Of a stretch of DNA of 64,000 bases, positions 16,788-25,118 are shown piece after piece; position 1 is the stretch's first letter; each line of letters opens with the position of its first letter. Source of the DNA: Marvinbryantia formatexigens DSM 14469 (GTDB lineage: Bacteria > Bacillota > Clostridia > Lachnospirales > Lachnospiraceae); assembly GCF_025148285.1 (NCBI RefSeq), contig NZ_CP102268.1:1116001-1180000 (forward strand), given 5' to 3'. The notes below the pieces were generated by a model. It saw only the letters and a list, made by a program, of their open reading frames with translations, was not told the DNA's origin and did no database searches. The position numbers were made by a program, and so were the translations under genes.

Positions 16788-18286
16788 TGTCCATCCCCGC
16801 CTTTCGCTCCGAGCATATAACCCGCAATGTTCTTATCCGACAGCTCCTCCCTCTGAAGTTCCCTGACAATCTTTCCTTCGTACATAATATAGACACGGTC
16901 ACACATACCGATAATCTCCGGCAAATCACTGGAAATCATCAGAATTCCCCCGTTCTTTCTCACAAATTCATCCATCAGATTGTGGATTTCTTCCTTTGCT
17001 CCCACATCCACGCCGACGGTAGGCTCATCAAAAATCAGAAACTCCGATTCCGTCACCATTGCCTTACCAATTACTACCTTCTGCTGATTTCCGCCGGACA
17101 GATTCCCGACAAGCTGCGTCCTTCCCGGTGTTTTGATTGACAATGCGTGAATCATCTCTTCCGCCTTCTCTGTTTCTTTCTTCTTATTGTAAAAGAAGCG
17201 GCTCCAGCGCCCAAACGCACTCAGCGCTATATTCGCCGCCACCGAAAAGCGCAGAACCAGCCCCTCATATTTTCTGTTTTCCGGCACAAGATAAGCTCCG
17301 CGATTAATCATTGCCGATACTGAGCGTGGTCTTATCCGCTCTCCCCGGTAATAAATTTCGCCGGACAGAATGCGGTTCATGCCAAACAGACTCTCTGCCA
17401 CCTCCGTACGTCCTGCACCGACCAGCCCGGCAAGACCGACAATTTCTCCCCGGTGAACATTCAGGGAAATATCCTTCTGCCCCTTTTTCAGATTAACGTG
17501 CTCCATGCGCAGCAGTTCCTCTCCCTGCGGATTAATCCTCCGGCTGTAAAAACTGGAAACATCACGCCCAACCATGCGTTTTACAATTTCTTCCTCATTC
17601 ATGCCTTCTCCGGACATCGTCCCCACATGATGCCCGTCACGCAGTATTGATATCTTATCCGCCAGCTTTTCAATCTCCTGCAGTCTGTGAGAAATATAAA
17701 TAATGGCAACGCCCTCGCGTTTCAGCTCCAGAATCTTTTTCATCAGACTGTCCACCTCGCGTTCCGACAGAATTGCGGTAGGTTCATCAAAAATAATCAT
17801 TCTCGGCTTCAGATTCACCACACGTGCAATATCAATCATCTTCCAGACAGAGGCGCTGAATTCTTTTACCGGACGGGTAACGTCGATACAGACGCCGAAG
17901 CCCTCCAGCAGTTCTTTTGCCCTTCTTTCCATCTCTCTGACATCAAACAGACCGGTTCCCGGTCTTTTGGGCTCATGGTTCAGAAAAATATTGCGCGCAA
18001 CACTTAAGTATGGTACCAGCATCAATTCCTGATGAACGGCTTCTATGCCGAGTGCGGATGCTTCCAGCGGACCGGTAAGCTGTATTTCTTTTCCCTCATA
18101 ATATATTTTCCCCGCGGTCGGCTTGTAAGCGCTCAGAATAATCTTTATCATCGTTGATTTTCCGGCTCCGTTTTCACCAACCAGAGCATGTATCTCTCCG
18201 GCGTAAAATTCGATATTCACATCCGTCAGTGCTTTCACGCCCGGAAATTGCTTGTCTATATGTTCCAGTTTCATCAATGGCGTCAT
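16784..18286 (-). CDS. sugar ABC transporter ATP-binding protein, RbsA type
   Basis: The 500-residue protein has two ABC domains. The first has Walker A VGENGAGKST, Walker B MIIFDEPTAILS and the H-loop IYISHRL. The second has the degenerate GLVGAGRTE Walker A and signature LSGGNQQKVVIGKAM. This is the CUT2 layout in which both domains are fused. GGGAGG lies 6 bases before the ATG at 18286 (MTPLMKLEH). It is separated from the binding-protein gene by a hairpin. Confidence 0.93.
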   Translation of the reverse strand: MTPLMKLEHIDKQFPGVKALTDVNIEFYAGEIHALVGENGAGKSTMIKIILSAYKPTAGKIYYEGKEIQLTGPLEASALGIEAVHQELMLVPYLSVARNIFLNHEPKRPGTGLFDVREMERRAKELLEGFGVCIDVTRPVKEFSASVWKMIDIARVVNLKPRMIIFDEPTAILSEREVDSLMKKILELKREGVAIIYISHRLQEIEKLADKISILRDGHHVGTMSGEGMNEEEIVKRMVGRDVSSFYSRRINPQGEELLRMEHVNLKKGQKDISLNVHRGEIVGLAGLVGAGRTEVAESLFGMNRILSGEIYYRGERIRPRSVSAMINRGAYLVPENRKYEGLVLRFSVAANIALSAFGRWSRFFYNKKKETEKAEEMIHALSIKTPGRTQLVGNLSGGNQQKVVIGKAMVTESEFLIFDEPTVGVDVGAKEEIHNLMDEFVRKNGGILMISSDLPEIIGMCDRVYIMYEGKIVRELQREELSDKNIAGYMLGAKGGDGQ

Positions 18287-18312
18287 ATGCATCCTCCCAA
18301 TATGAAAGTGTA

Positions 18313-18347
18313 AGGGTGCCCCGGAAGTATTCTTTTCGGGACACCCT
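18313..18347 (-). promoter_or_regulatory. intercistronic hairpin between binding protein and ABC ATPase
   Basis: Long arms read GAGGGTGTCCCG and CGGGGCACCCT on the minus strand (G-U pairs included). No T-run follows in that direction, so it more likely protects the 3' end of the binding-protein message, raising its level over the membrane components, than stops transcription. On the plus strand it is followed by TTTTTT but no gene is there to terminate. Confidence 0.6.
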
Positions 18348-18360
18348 CATTTTTTAATCC

Positions 18361-19449
18361 CTAACTTGGGTCTTTCCACCAAGCCAAATTTTCAATATAG
18401 TTATCAATGTTGGACGCATCAATCACAACATCATCCGCTGTCTGGAAATCCGGCCATGCCACATATTCCGGGAATAAATCTCCATCATTCAGATAGTTCA
18501 CCAGAAATGCCGCCCCAATATATCCCAGCGATACCGGGTCCGGATTCACAGAAACGGTAAGCGTCCCCTCCTGCATTGCATAGGAGGCATCCTTATTGCA
18601 GTCGATTCCGGATACGCCGATACCGCCGTCCTCAAAGCCAAGTTTCCAGCCGGCATTTTCCATTGCGGCAATCGCGCCCATCGCACATTCATCGTTTCCG
18701 CCGATAACCCAGTCAATATCATCCTCGCTGTATTTCTGTATCAGATTCTCCATAACGCTCATGCTGGTTGCTCTATTGAAGTTTCCTGGCTGCTCCTCAA
18801 TCAGATTCAAATCCGGATATTTCTCAAACACTGCATGCGTGGCATTAATTTCATCAATCGCGTTCTGCGCCTGCTGCGGACCGGTAATGTAAACAACATT
18901 TCCCTTGTAGTCCAGCTTTTCTGCAAGATATTCCGCAATCAGTGTCGCCTCATCCGCATATTTTGTTCCATACCAGCCGTATATTTTGTCTGTATTCGCC
19001 TGCGTGCCCTGCACAAGCACCGGGATACCGGCATCCCATGCCTTTTCCAGCGCCGGAACGATTCCATTGGAATCTACCGGATGAATGCAGATAGCGTCTA
19101 CGCCGCTCTGAATCATATCTTCCACAAGACGGACTTGATCTTCATTGCTGTCCGCTGTCTGCGGGGAAAGCAGCATGGCTTCAAAGCCGATATCCTCCGC
19201 TGCCTTGCTGAAACCGTTCAGCACCCCGTTCATAAACGGATTCGTATTATTTTTTACAATCATGGCAATCGTATAATCGCCATTTACTTTCACATCTGTG
19301 GTTGCAGCCCAGGACAGTCCTTCTACCGGATATTCAATCGACTCCGGTCTCTCAGCAGCCGGGTCATTGAAAGCAACGCCCTCCGCCATTGCTGTCATGG
19401 ATGTAGTAAGCAGCAGAGTCGCTGCAGCAATCGCCATTAGTTTCTTCAT
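18361..19449 (-). CDS. periplasmic-binding-protein-like sugar-binding protein, no lipobox
   Basis: The 362-residue protein has a signal peptide (MKKLMAIAAATLLLTTS...AMA) and a peripla-BP-4 sugar-binding body: TIAMIVKNNTNPFMNGVL, DAICIHPVDSNGIVPAL, and GNDECAMGAIAAME. Unlike most Bacillota binding proteins there is no lipobox cysteine after the signal, so it would be secreted or held by its uncleaved signal. AAAGGAGGG precedes the ATG. It follows the lactonase by 23 bases. Confidence 0.9.
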   Translation of the reverse strand: MKKLMAIAAATLLLTTSMTAMAEGVAFNDPAAERPESIEYPVEGLSWAATTDVKVNGDYTIAMIVKNNTNPFMNGVLNGFSKAAEDIGFEAMLLSPQTADSNEDQVRLVEDMIQSGVDAICIHPVDSNGIVPALEKAWDAGIPVLVQGTQANTDKIYGWYGTKYADEATLIAEYLAEKLDYKGNVVYITGPQQAQNAIDEINATHAVFEKYPDLNLIEEQPGNFNRATSMSVMENLIQKYSEDDIDWVIGGNDECAMGAIAAMENAGWKLGFEDGGIGVSGIDCNKDASYAMQEGTLTVSVNPDPVSLGYIGAAFLVNYLNDGDLFPEYVAWPDFQTADDVVIDASNIDNYIENLAWWKDPS

Positions 19450-19472
19450 AGATAACCCTCCTTTTTCGTGAA

Positions 19473-20564
19473 TTATGTCTCTTCTTTTCCGGCATTTCCA
19501 TAAACATAGCTCTTTTCCCAGTCATAGCGCTCCTGCCAGTCGGGATATTTGTACTCCCACATAGCGGCATCGCGCGGATATTCGTACATTCCGCCGCTCT
19601 TCATGATGCAGGCAACCATTCCCGGATGATTTTCCCGGACAATCCTCTGGAGCTGATGCGGATTGATTTCACTGCTTGCCCAGTTTTCATAATGATCCGG
19701 AATTACTACCTTCGCGCCAAGATTTTCCGTCACGCGCATCACATCCCACGGATTCATTTTATCGGTTCCTCCCGGAGCATTGTATCCCATATCCGTGACA
19801 ACCACATCAATCTTGTTGCGCTGTCCAACCGCCTTATAGCCATCGTTATACAGCGTATCACCCAGAAAGATTACCGAATGCCTGCCCGTGTCAAAAATAA
19901 AGGATACTGCATTCGAATCAAAGTCAAGCGTATCTCCCGGCTTATAATCTCCCGTCATACATGCCATACTGTCATAATTACGCTCTACCTTTACTGTTAC
20001 ATCCAGACACTGGAACCGGTCGCCCGGCTTTACCTCCACGATGCGCTCTTCCGGTACGCCCCACTGGCGGAACAGGCTGCAGGTATTCTTTGGTCCGACA
20101 AATTTGCAGTCTGTTGTCTGCAGTGTAGCCTGTACTGTGTAATAATCCGCATGGTCCTGGTGATGATGCGTTGCAAACACATAATCCAGCCTTTTAAACT
20201 TCCACGGGTCGATTACATGCGGGTTAATCCGCATCCAGTGCAGCTTCGGCGCCCCGGTCGTCCGGCATACACCGCAGTATTCGTAATTGCTGCACAGAGA
20301 GGATCCCGAATAATTGTCTACCAGAAATGTTGCCCCGCCTGCCGATTTATACGCCCAGCTCGGTCCGCCCAGCATCCACATTCCAAAAGACCCTTCCGGA
20401 AATTCCGCCTTCTCAATCTCCTGGTTCAGCATACAGTGCCATTCCGGAAAGCACTCCTCCAGCCAGATTTCCCTGGTCATTTTTCGTGGAACCCCTGTCC
20501 CCTTACTGTCCGGAATCGAATCCTCATACCGGCGGATTTCTTTCTTTTCATCAAATACACCCAT
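19473..20564 (-). CDS. UlaG-like metallo-beta-lactamase-fold lactonase
   Basis: UlaG opens L-ascorbate-6-phosphate lactone. This 363-residue protein aligns with UlaG along its whole length: MTREIWLEECFPEWHCMLN at the start, HHHQDHADYY at the metal site (HDHNDH in UlaG), then GPKN, RFQCLDVTVKV, and DKM-x-D near the C-terminus. The ATG at 20564 has AAGGAGG upstream. It is the first gene of the operon after the SorC-type regulator. Since a PTS is absent and an ABC transporter follows, the substrate is more likely an unphosphorylated or later-phosphorylated sugar lactone than ascorbate itself. That substrate is inference. Confidence 0.85.
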   Translation of the reverse strand: MGVFDEKKEIRRYEDSIPDSKGTGVPRKMTREIWLEECFPEWHCMLNQEIEKAEFPEGSFGMWMLGGPSWAYKSAGGATFLVDNYSGSSLCSNYEYCGVCRTTGAPKLHWMRINPHVIDPWKFKRLDYVFATHHHQDHADYYTVQATLQTTDCKFVGPKNTCSLFRQWGVPEERIVEVKPGDRFQCLDVTVKVERNYDSMACMTGDYKPGDTLDFDSNAVSFIFDTGRHSVIFLGDTLYNDGYKAVGQRNKIDVVVTDMGYNAPGGTDKMNPWDVMRVTENLGAKVVIPDHYENWASSEINPHQLQRIVRENHPGMVACIMKSGGMYEYPRDAAMWEYKYPDWQERYDWEKSYVYGNAGKEET

Positions 20565-20637
20565 AAAAAGCCTCCTTCTCAAATTGTAATGTGCGTTCTG
20601 CTGTTTTCTTTTTCTCACCTCTTCTGAAGTTGTACAG

Positions 20638-20681
20638 ATTATACCATGCTATATTACTTTAGTAAATGCAATTATGTGCAA
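20638..20681 (-). promoter_or_regulatory. promoter and probable SorC operator of the sugar operon
   Basis: On the minus strand TTTACT, a 17-base spacer and a perfect TATAAT (20643-20638) precede the lactonase. Just upstream of the -35 lie two TTGCA half-sites five bases apart (20681-20667), a plausible binding site for the adjacent SorC regulator. Confidence 0.6.
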
Positions 20682-20758
20682 TTTTGTATTTTAATTTGCT
20701 GATTCTGTTTATTTTTTGTACATAATTCCATTTTTTCTATTTATTCCCACCAGAGCGA

Positions 20759-20786
20759 CAAAAAACCGGCTCTCGCCGGTTTTTCT
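20759..20786. terminator. bidirectional terminator between SorC gene and sugar operon
   Basis: Symmetric AAAAAACCGGC / GCCGGTTTTT with a 4-base loop, so it works for both strands. It isolates the regulator transcript from the operon downstream. Confidence 0.85.
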
Positions 20787-20796
20787 TCCACTGTTG

Positions 20797-21777
20797 TTAT
20801 CTGCCCGTTATTTTATCCTGTAATTCCAATACGGCTGCTGCCGTTATGGTATCTGTAATTAAAACATCTATGAGTTTTCCGCGAAGCGCTCCCAGCATTC
20901 CGCGTACCTTTGAAGGTCCGTGCGCAATCACTATGCGCTCTTTTCCGTTTACCAGATATTCCCACGGAATGCTGACACACTTCCGGTTCCATTCACAGTC
21001 TATCCAGTTTCCGTCCAAATCAAAAAACTGAGCGCACAGACTTCCCGCCGCGCCTTTCTTCTGAAGTTCATGACGGTGCTTCTCCGTCATATATCCCCAC
21101 CAGTTTGGCATATCTCCTTTTACATCAAAGGTTCCGATGCTCATCAGCATCAAATCACATTTCTTCATCAGATACATTGCATCTGAAACTGCCGGTTCCC
21201 GCATCAGCTCTGCCTTAACAGCAAGATCGTCTACATACACCGGCGTATTTAAAACATAAGCCTTGCCGCCAAATGTATTCGCCAGAAATTCTACAAGCTC
21301 TGCCGACATATCCTGATTGATGCTGGCGCCAATAGTCTGCACAACCTTCAGATTACAATCGTGCTGCTTCCGCAGCATATGTACCGTCCGCGTTACATTA
21401 TGGCTGCCCGTAATCCCGAACACACAGTCTCCCTTCAGCCTGTCCGAAATATACAGCGCCGCATAATTTATCAGCCCGTCCATAGCATTTGATGTCTGGT
21501 CCCCCTCAAAGCTTGTCAGGACGACGGGATTGCCGATTCCAAACTTTCTTTTTAATTCATTTTCATATGAATGCACGCGCGACAGATAATGCTTTACTTT
21601 GATATCAACAATCCCAAGGTCCTGCGCCTTCTGAAGTATTCTGCTTACCTTCGACCTGGAAAAATACAATTTTTCCGCTATCTCCGGCTGCATCATTCCA
21701 AGCTCATAATACATATGGGCAACCTGCGAATAAATAGCCAGCTTATCATCCCTTATAGCTCCGTCGTGTCTTGCCAT
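20797..21777 (-). CDS. SorC/DeoR-family sugar-responsive transcriptional regulator
   Basis: The 326-residue protein has an N-terminal HTH (IYSQVAHMYYELGMMQPEIAEKLYFSRSKVSRIL) and a sugar-phosphate-sensing SorC domain (residues ~60-320, GITGSHNVTRTVHML and AHGPSKVRGMLGALRGKLIDVLITD). These proteins bind phosphorylated sugars and control nearby sugar genes. It lies directly upstream of, and on the same strand as, the lactonase-ABC operon, separated by a terminator. It probably represses or activates that operon. Confidence 0.92.
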   Translation of the reverse strand: MARHDGAIRDDKLAIYSQVAHMYYELGMMQPEIAEKLYFSRSKVSRILQKAQDLGIVDIKVKHYLSRVHSYENELKRKFGIGNPVVLTSFEGDQTSNAMDGLINYAALYISDRLKGDCVFGITGSHNVTRTVHMLRKQHDCNLKVVQTIGASINQDMSAELVEFLANTFGGKAYVLNTPVYVDDLAVKAELMREPAVSDAMYLMKKCDLMLMSIGTFDVKGDMPNWWGYMTEKHRHELQKKGAAGSLCAQFFDLDGNWIDCEWNRKCVSIPWEYLVNGKERIVIAHGPSKVRGMLGALRGKLIDVLITDTITAAAVLELQDKITGR

Positions 21778-21823
21778 AACCCGCTCCCTTTTTCAGTATT
21801 CCTTTGTAGTTGAAAAACACCTG

Positions 21824-23515
21824 TTAATTCTTTGCAAGCATCACCCTGCAGCGCTTTTTGTAACAGGCAATCCCATACTTCAAAATATGCGTGCTTCCTT
21901 CGTCCCGGAGCGTTTCTTCATAATGATTCTCCTCAATCTGCTCAAGCGCCTTCCGGCAGCACTCGTCCAGATTTCCGTTTTCCGCATATTTCACCTCGAT
22001 CACCACGCCGGTTTCCTCATCTTCCATCATAAGCAGAATATCGCTGTATCCATCTCCCGCTTCCTCATTGGAAGATACGATCCATGCGTTATAGCAGCTC
22101 AGGATTCCAAGCAAAATCCCATGATAAAAGTTTTCTTTCAGACGTTTTTTCACAAAGGTGTCCCGGATACTGATCGTTCTTCTCAAAAAATCTGTAAAAC
22201 GCTTCTCCACCTCCGCCGCATCGCCATCCTGCAGCGCCCGGCAGAATGCTTCTGTATCCGCTCTGTTGCTGCGCATGTCCTCCTTAAAAAGAGCCATGAT
22301 CTGTTCCGTATAAATTTCCCGTATTTCCATATTCGGAATCGCAAGACAGAAAGTTTTCTTATCCGGCTTTCCCCTTTGCGTGAGATAGCCCGTCGTAAAA
22401 AGGACGCTCCAGATGTTATCCACCGTACTGTACATATCCTGATAGGTCAGCTCCTGACGGATTTCTTTTCGAATCGTCTCTCCGGCAACCAGCTTTTCAA
22501 TCTCCTGTTTTACAGCCGACGTATCCGCCTGCTGTATGAAACGTCTTACCGCATCATTGCTGCTGGTATTTGACCAGTAATTCTGCGGCTGCGCCTCACG
22601 GTCTGCCCTCAGAGCATCACAATAATTAATTACATCCCACGGACAGTATACATCAACATTGCCAAACTGGTAACCATCATACCATTCCTTCGCCACTTTA
22701 TAATTTGCGGACAACCCATAGTATTCCAATAAATTTTTTACTTCTGTGTCCGTAAATCCGAAATATTCATCAAATCTGACCTCTGCAATCGTCAGCACCC
22801 GCAGATTATTCAACCCAGTAAAAATGCTTTCTTTTGAAATGCGCATACAGCCAGTGAGCACCGCAAGCTGCAGGCTTTCGTTTGTTTTCAATGTCTGCTC
22901 AAACAGGTTACGGATGAATAACACCATCTGCTCATAATATCCCTGTTCAAAGGCTTTCGCCAGAGGCACGTCGTACTCATCAATTAATATAACCGTCTTT
23001 TCTCCATGATGCTTAAAGAGCAGCTCTGACAGAACCTTCAGACTGTTGCACAGGGCTCCCTCGCTTACCTCTGCGTCCAGCAGTCTGTCGTAGGCTTCTT
23101 TGTCGCGCTGCGTAAGCCGTTCGCTCTCCAGAAGATACTGGAAACGCCTGATTTCCCCCTGGAGCACCGGCACCGCCATCTCCAGCGCTTTTTCATAGGA
23201 GATAGCGTTAAGCCCCTTCAGCGATACAGAGATGACCGGAAATTTTCCCATATACCTTTCACACAGCTCTTTTTCCTCCGAAATTTTAAGACCGTCAAAA
23301 AGCGCCGGGTCGGTGTTCACGTCAAAAAAGTATTTCAGCATACTCATATTTAAAGACTTGCCGAACCTGCGCGGACGGGTAAACAGATTTACCTTGCCCC
23401 AGTTTTCCAGCAATTCCTTAATCATCCCGGTTTTATCCACATAATAAAAGCCTTCTGTACGGATTTCCTCAAAATTCTCGATTCCGATGGGAAGCATCTT
23501 TCTTTTTGTATCCAT
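21824..23515 (-). CDS. AAA-ATPase-like protein with C-terminal PD-(D/E)XK nuclease domain
   Basis: The 563-residue protein matches the family with N-terminal AAA-ATPase-like domain (FTRPRRFGKSLNMSMLKYFF Walker A and ILIDEYDVPLAKAF Walker B) and a C-terminal PDDEXK nuclease (DILLMMEDEETGVVIEVKYAENG, with E-x-K). These proteins occur in many copies in gut Clostridia and Bacteroidota and behave like orphan, possibly mobile, genes. The cellular role is unknown. AGGAGGTGAGAG lies before the ATG; the gene stands alone between pyrF and sorC. Confidence 0.88.
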   Translation of the reverse strand: MDTKRKMLPIGIENFEEIRTEGFYYVDKTGMIKELLENWGKVNLFTRPRRFGKSLNMSMLKYFFDVNTDPALFDGLKISEEKELCERYMGKFPVISVSLKGLNAISYEKALEMAVPVLQGEIRRFQYLLESERLTQRDKEAYDRLLDAEVSEGALCNSLKVLSELLFKHHGEKTVILIDEYDVPLAKAFEQGYYEQMVLFIRNLFEQTLKTNESLQLAVLTGCMRISKESIFTGLNNLRVLTIAEVRFDEYFGFTDTEVKNLLEYYGLSANYKVAKEWYDGYQFGNVDVYCPWDVINYCDALRADREAQPQNYWSNTSSNDAVRRFIQQADTSAVKQEIEKLVAGETIRKEIRQELTYQDMYSTVDNIWSVLFTTGYLTQRGKPDKKTFCLAIPNMEIREIYTEQIMALFKEDMRSNRADTEAFCRALQDGDAAEVEKRFTDFLRRTISIRDTFVKKRLKENFYHGILLGILSCYNAWIVSSNEEAGDGYSDILLMMEDEETGVVIEVKYAENGNLDECCRKALEQIEENHYEETLRDEGSTHILKYGIACYKKRCRVMLAKN

Positions 23516-23548
23516 TCCGCTCTCACCTCCTGCCTGCGCCCTGCACAG

Positions 23549-24475
23549 TTACCGGTTTTCCAGCGCTCCGTTAATATCCTTTACCATATCCTCCACCGCC
23601 GCGCGGCTTGCCTCCGCAAAATGCTCCGGACCATATGCAGCATATTTTTCCTGTTTATAAGCCGCAATGATTCCGCGGGAGGAGTTGACGATCGCGCCCA
23701 GACCATCCTCATTGAAGAAGTGCACGAGGTCTTTGCCCTGTCCGCCCTGCGCGCCGTAGCCCGGCACCAGGATGTAGGTTTTCGGCATAATTCGGCGCAG
23801 CACCCTGCCCATTTCCGGATAGGTCGCTCCCACAACCGCACCGACATAGCTGTAGGTATCGCCCATGCAGGTTTCGCCCCACTCTGCCACTTTTTCTCCA
23901 ACCAGTTCGTAAAGCGGTCTGCCGTCTACGAGCTGGTCCTGGAATTCTCCGCTGGACGGATTGGAGGTCTTAACCAGAATAAACAGCCCCTTCTTCTCTT
24001 CTTTGCAGACATCTATGAACGGTTTTACTCCGTCCGAGCCGAGATACGGATTTACCGTGGCAAAATCTTCGTTAAATGCCGCATAGGATTTGCTGCCCAC
24101 CTGCACCTTTCCAAGATGTCCGGTCGCATACGCCGCCGATGTGGAGCCGATGTCGCCGCGCTTGATATCGCCAATCACCACCAACCCTTTTTCCTGGCAG
24201 TAATCGATGGTCTTTTTATACACCTTCAGCCCTTCTATGCCAAACTGCTCGTACATGGCAATCTGCGGTTTTACCGCCGGAATCAGATCCCAGGTGCAGT
24301 CTACAATTTCTTTATTGAATTGCCAGATTGCCTCCGCAGCGCCCTCCAGCGTCTCTCCGAATTCCGCGAACGCCTTCTGTTTGATATGCTCCGGGATATA
24401 GCTGAGCATTGGATCAAGTCCCACCACGATCGGCGCTTTTGTTTTCTTAATATTGCTGATTAATTTGTGAATCAT
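23549..24475 (-). CDS. pyrF: orotidine-5'-phosphate decarboxylase, type 2
   Basis: PyrF makes UMP from OMP. The 308-residue type 2 protein has VVGLDPML and the catalytic DIKRGDIGSTS motif with Asp and Lys. The ATG at 24475 (MIHKLISN) is used because GGGAGG precedes it and the upstream extension would cover its own promoter leader. It has its own promoter inside the end of the preceding gene. Confidence 0.95.
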   Translation of the reverse strand: MIHKLISNIKKTKAPIVVGLDPMLSYIPEHIKQKAFAEFGETLEGAAEAIWQFNKEIVDCTWDLIPAVKPQIAMYEQFGIEGLKVYKKTIDYCQEKGLVVIGDIKRGDIGSTSAAYATGHLGKVQVGSKSYAAFNEDFATVNPYLGSDGVKPFIDVCKEEKKGLFILVKTSNPSSGEFQDQLVDGRPLYELVGEKVAEWGETCMGDTYSYVGAVVGATYPEMGRVLRRIMPKTYILVPGYGAQGGQGKDLVHFFNEDGLGAIVNSSRGIIAAYKQEKYAAYGPEHFAEASRAAVEDMVKDINGALENR

Positions 24476-24539
24476 ATGATTTCCTCCCTGTCTGTCCGGC
24501 GTCTTCCGCACCGTCCGGTTTTCAGTATATCTGCCGCTT

Positions 24540-24568
24540 ATTATACCGTATCCACCCCTGTTTGTAAA
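24540..24568 (-). promoter_or_regulatory. sigma-A promoter of pyrF
   Basis: TTTACA (24568-24563), 17-base spacer, perfect TATAAT (24545-24540) on the minus strand. It overlaps the last codons of the Nif11-like gene, so pyrF is transcribed independently of the long cluster. Confidence 0.8.
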
Positions 24569-25092
24569 GGCAAAGCCCCTTCGTAAATGGCGTCACTACC
24601 TGCAGTGCTATGGCAAACACAGTAAGAACAAACACTGTTTGTCTCTGTATCCTTACATGGGCAAATATATTCCTTTTTTCCAGAAAGACGGTATCCATGC
24701 CGGTGCAGCGCCTCCAGCGTGCTTTCCATATCTTCCTTGTGAAGGATTTCACGGATCAGCGCGTCATCGGAAGCGGTAGCGACCACTTCATTAATCAGGT
24801 CAAAATGCTCCCTGGTCGTTGTTATGCCATGCGCCTCCAGCTTTCTTCTGCAGCTATCGTAATCCCTGTCCCGGAACAGCTCCGAAAGAGCCTCCCAGTC
24901 CTGGGACAGTGCCAGGTTCTTATAGCTTTCCTCCAGCTCCTCCTCGCTGAATTCATAAATACCTCCCGCTTTCAGCAGTTGTCTCAGTTCTTCTTTGGAG
25001 GAAGCGTGCGCCACGGCTTCCACAAATTCTTTTCCTCCGCTGAATACCATTTTTGTTCCGTCTTCTGTTTCCCGAAGTATACTGTCTTTCAT
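24541..25092 (-). CDS. Cys-rich protein with three Nif11-like helical modules
   Basis: The 183-residue protein is not a named family. Residues ~20-60 resemble a Nif11-type leader (FVEAVAHASSKEELRQLL then KAGGIYEFSEEELEE). The pattern recurs around CRRKLEAHGITTTREHF and again at LEALHRHGYRLSGKKE, giving three related helix-turn modules. The tail after that is Cys-rich (CPCKDTETNSVCSYCVCH) with five cysteines. AAAGGAGACAGAA precedes the ATG. It ends the long cluster and lies 26 bases after the epimerase. Nif11 leaders belong to RiPP precursors, but there is no double-Gly cleavage site here. It could be a leader-like peptide, a scaffold or a metal-binding protein. Confidence 0.7.
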   Translation of the reverse strand: MKDSILRETEDGTKMVFSGGKEFVEAVAHASSKEELRQLLKAGGIYEFSEEELEESYKNLALSQDWEALSELFRDRDYDSCRRKLEAHGITTTREHFDLINEVVATASDDALIREILHKEDMESTLEALHRHGYRLSGKKEYICPCKDTETNSVCSYCVCHSTAGSDAIYEGALPLQTGVDTV

Positions 25093-25118
25093 TTCTGTCT
25101 CCTTTCTCTTCTTCTCGT

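Noticed and set aside
18300..18360. Plus-strand terminator reading of the 18.3-kb hairpin
   Set aside because: No plus-strand gene ends nearby; the hairpin makes more sense on the minus-strand transcript.
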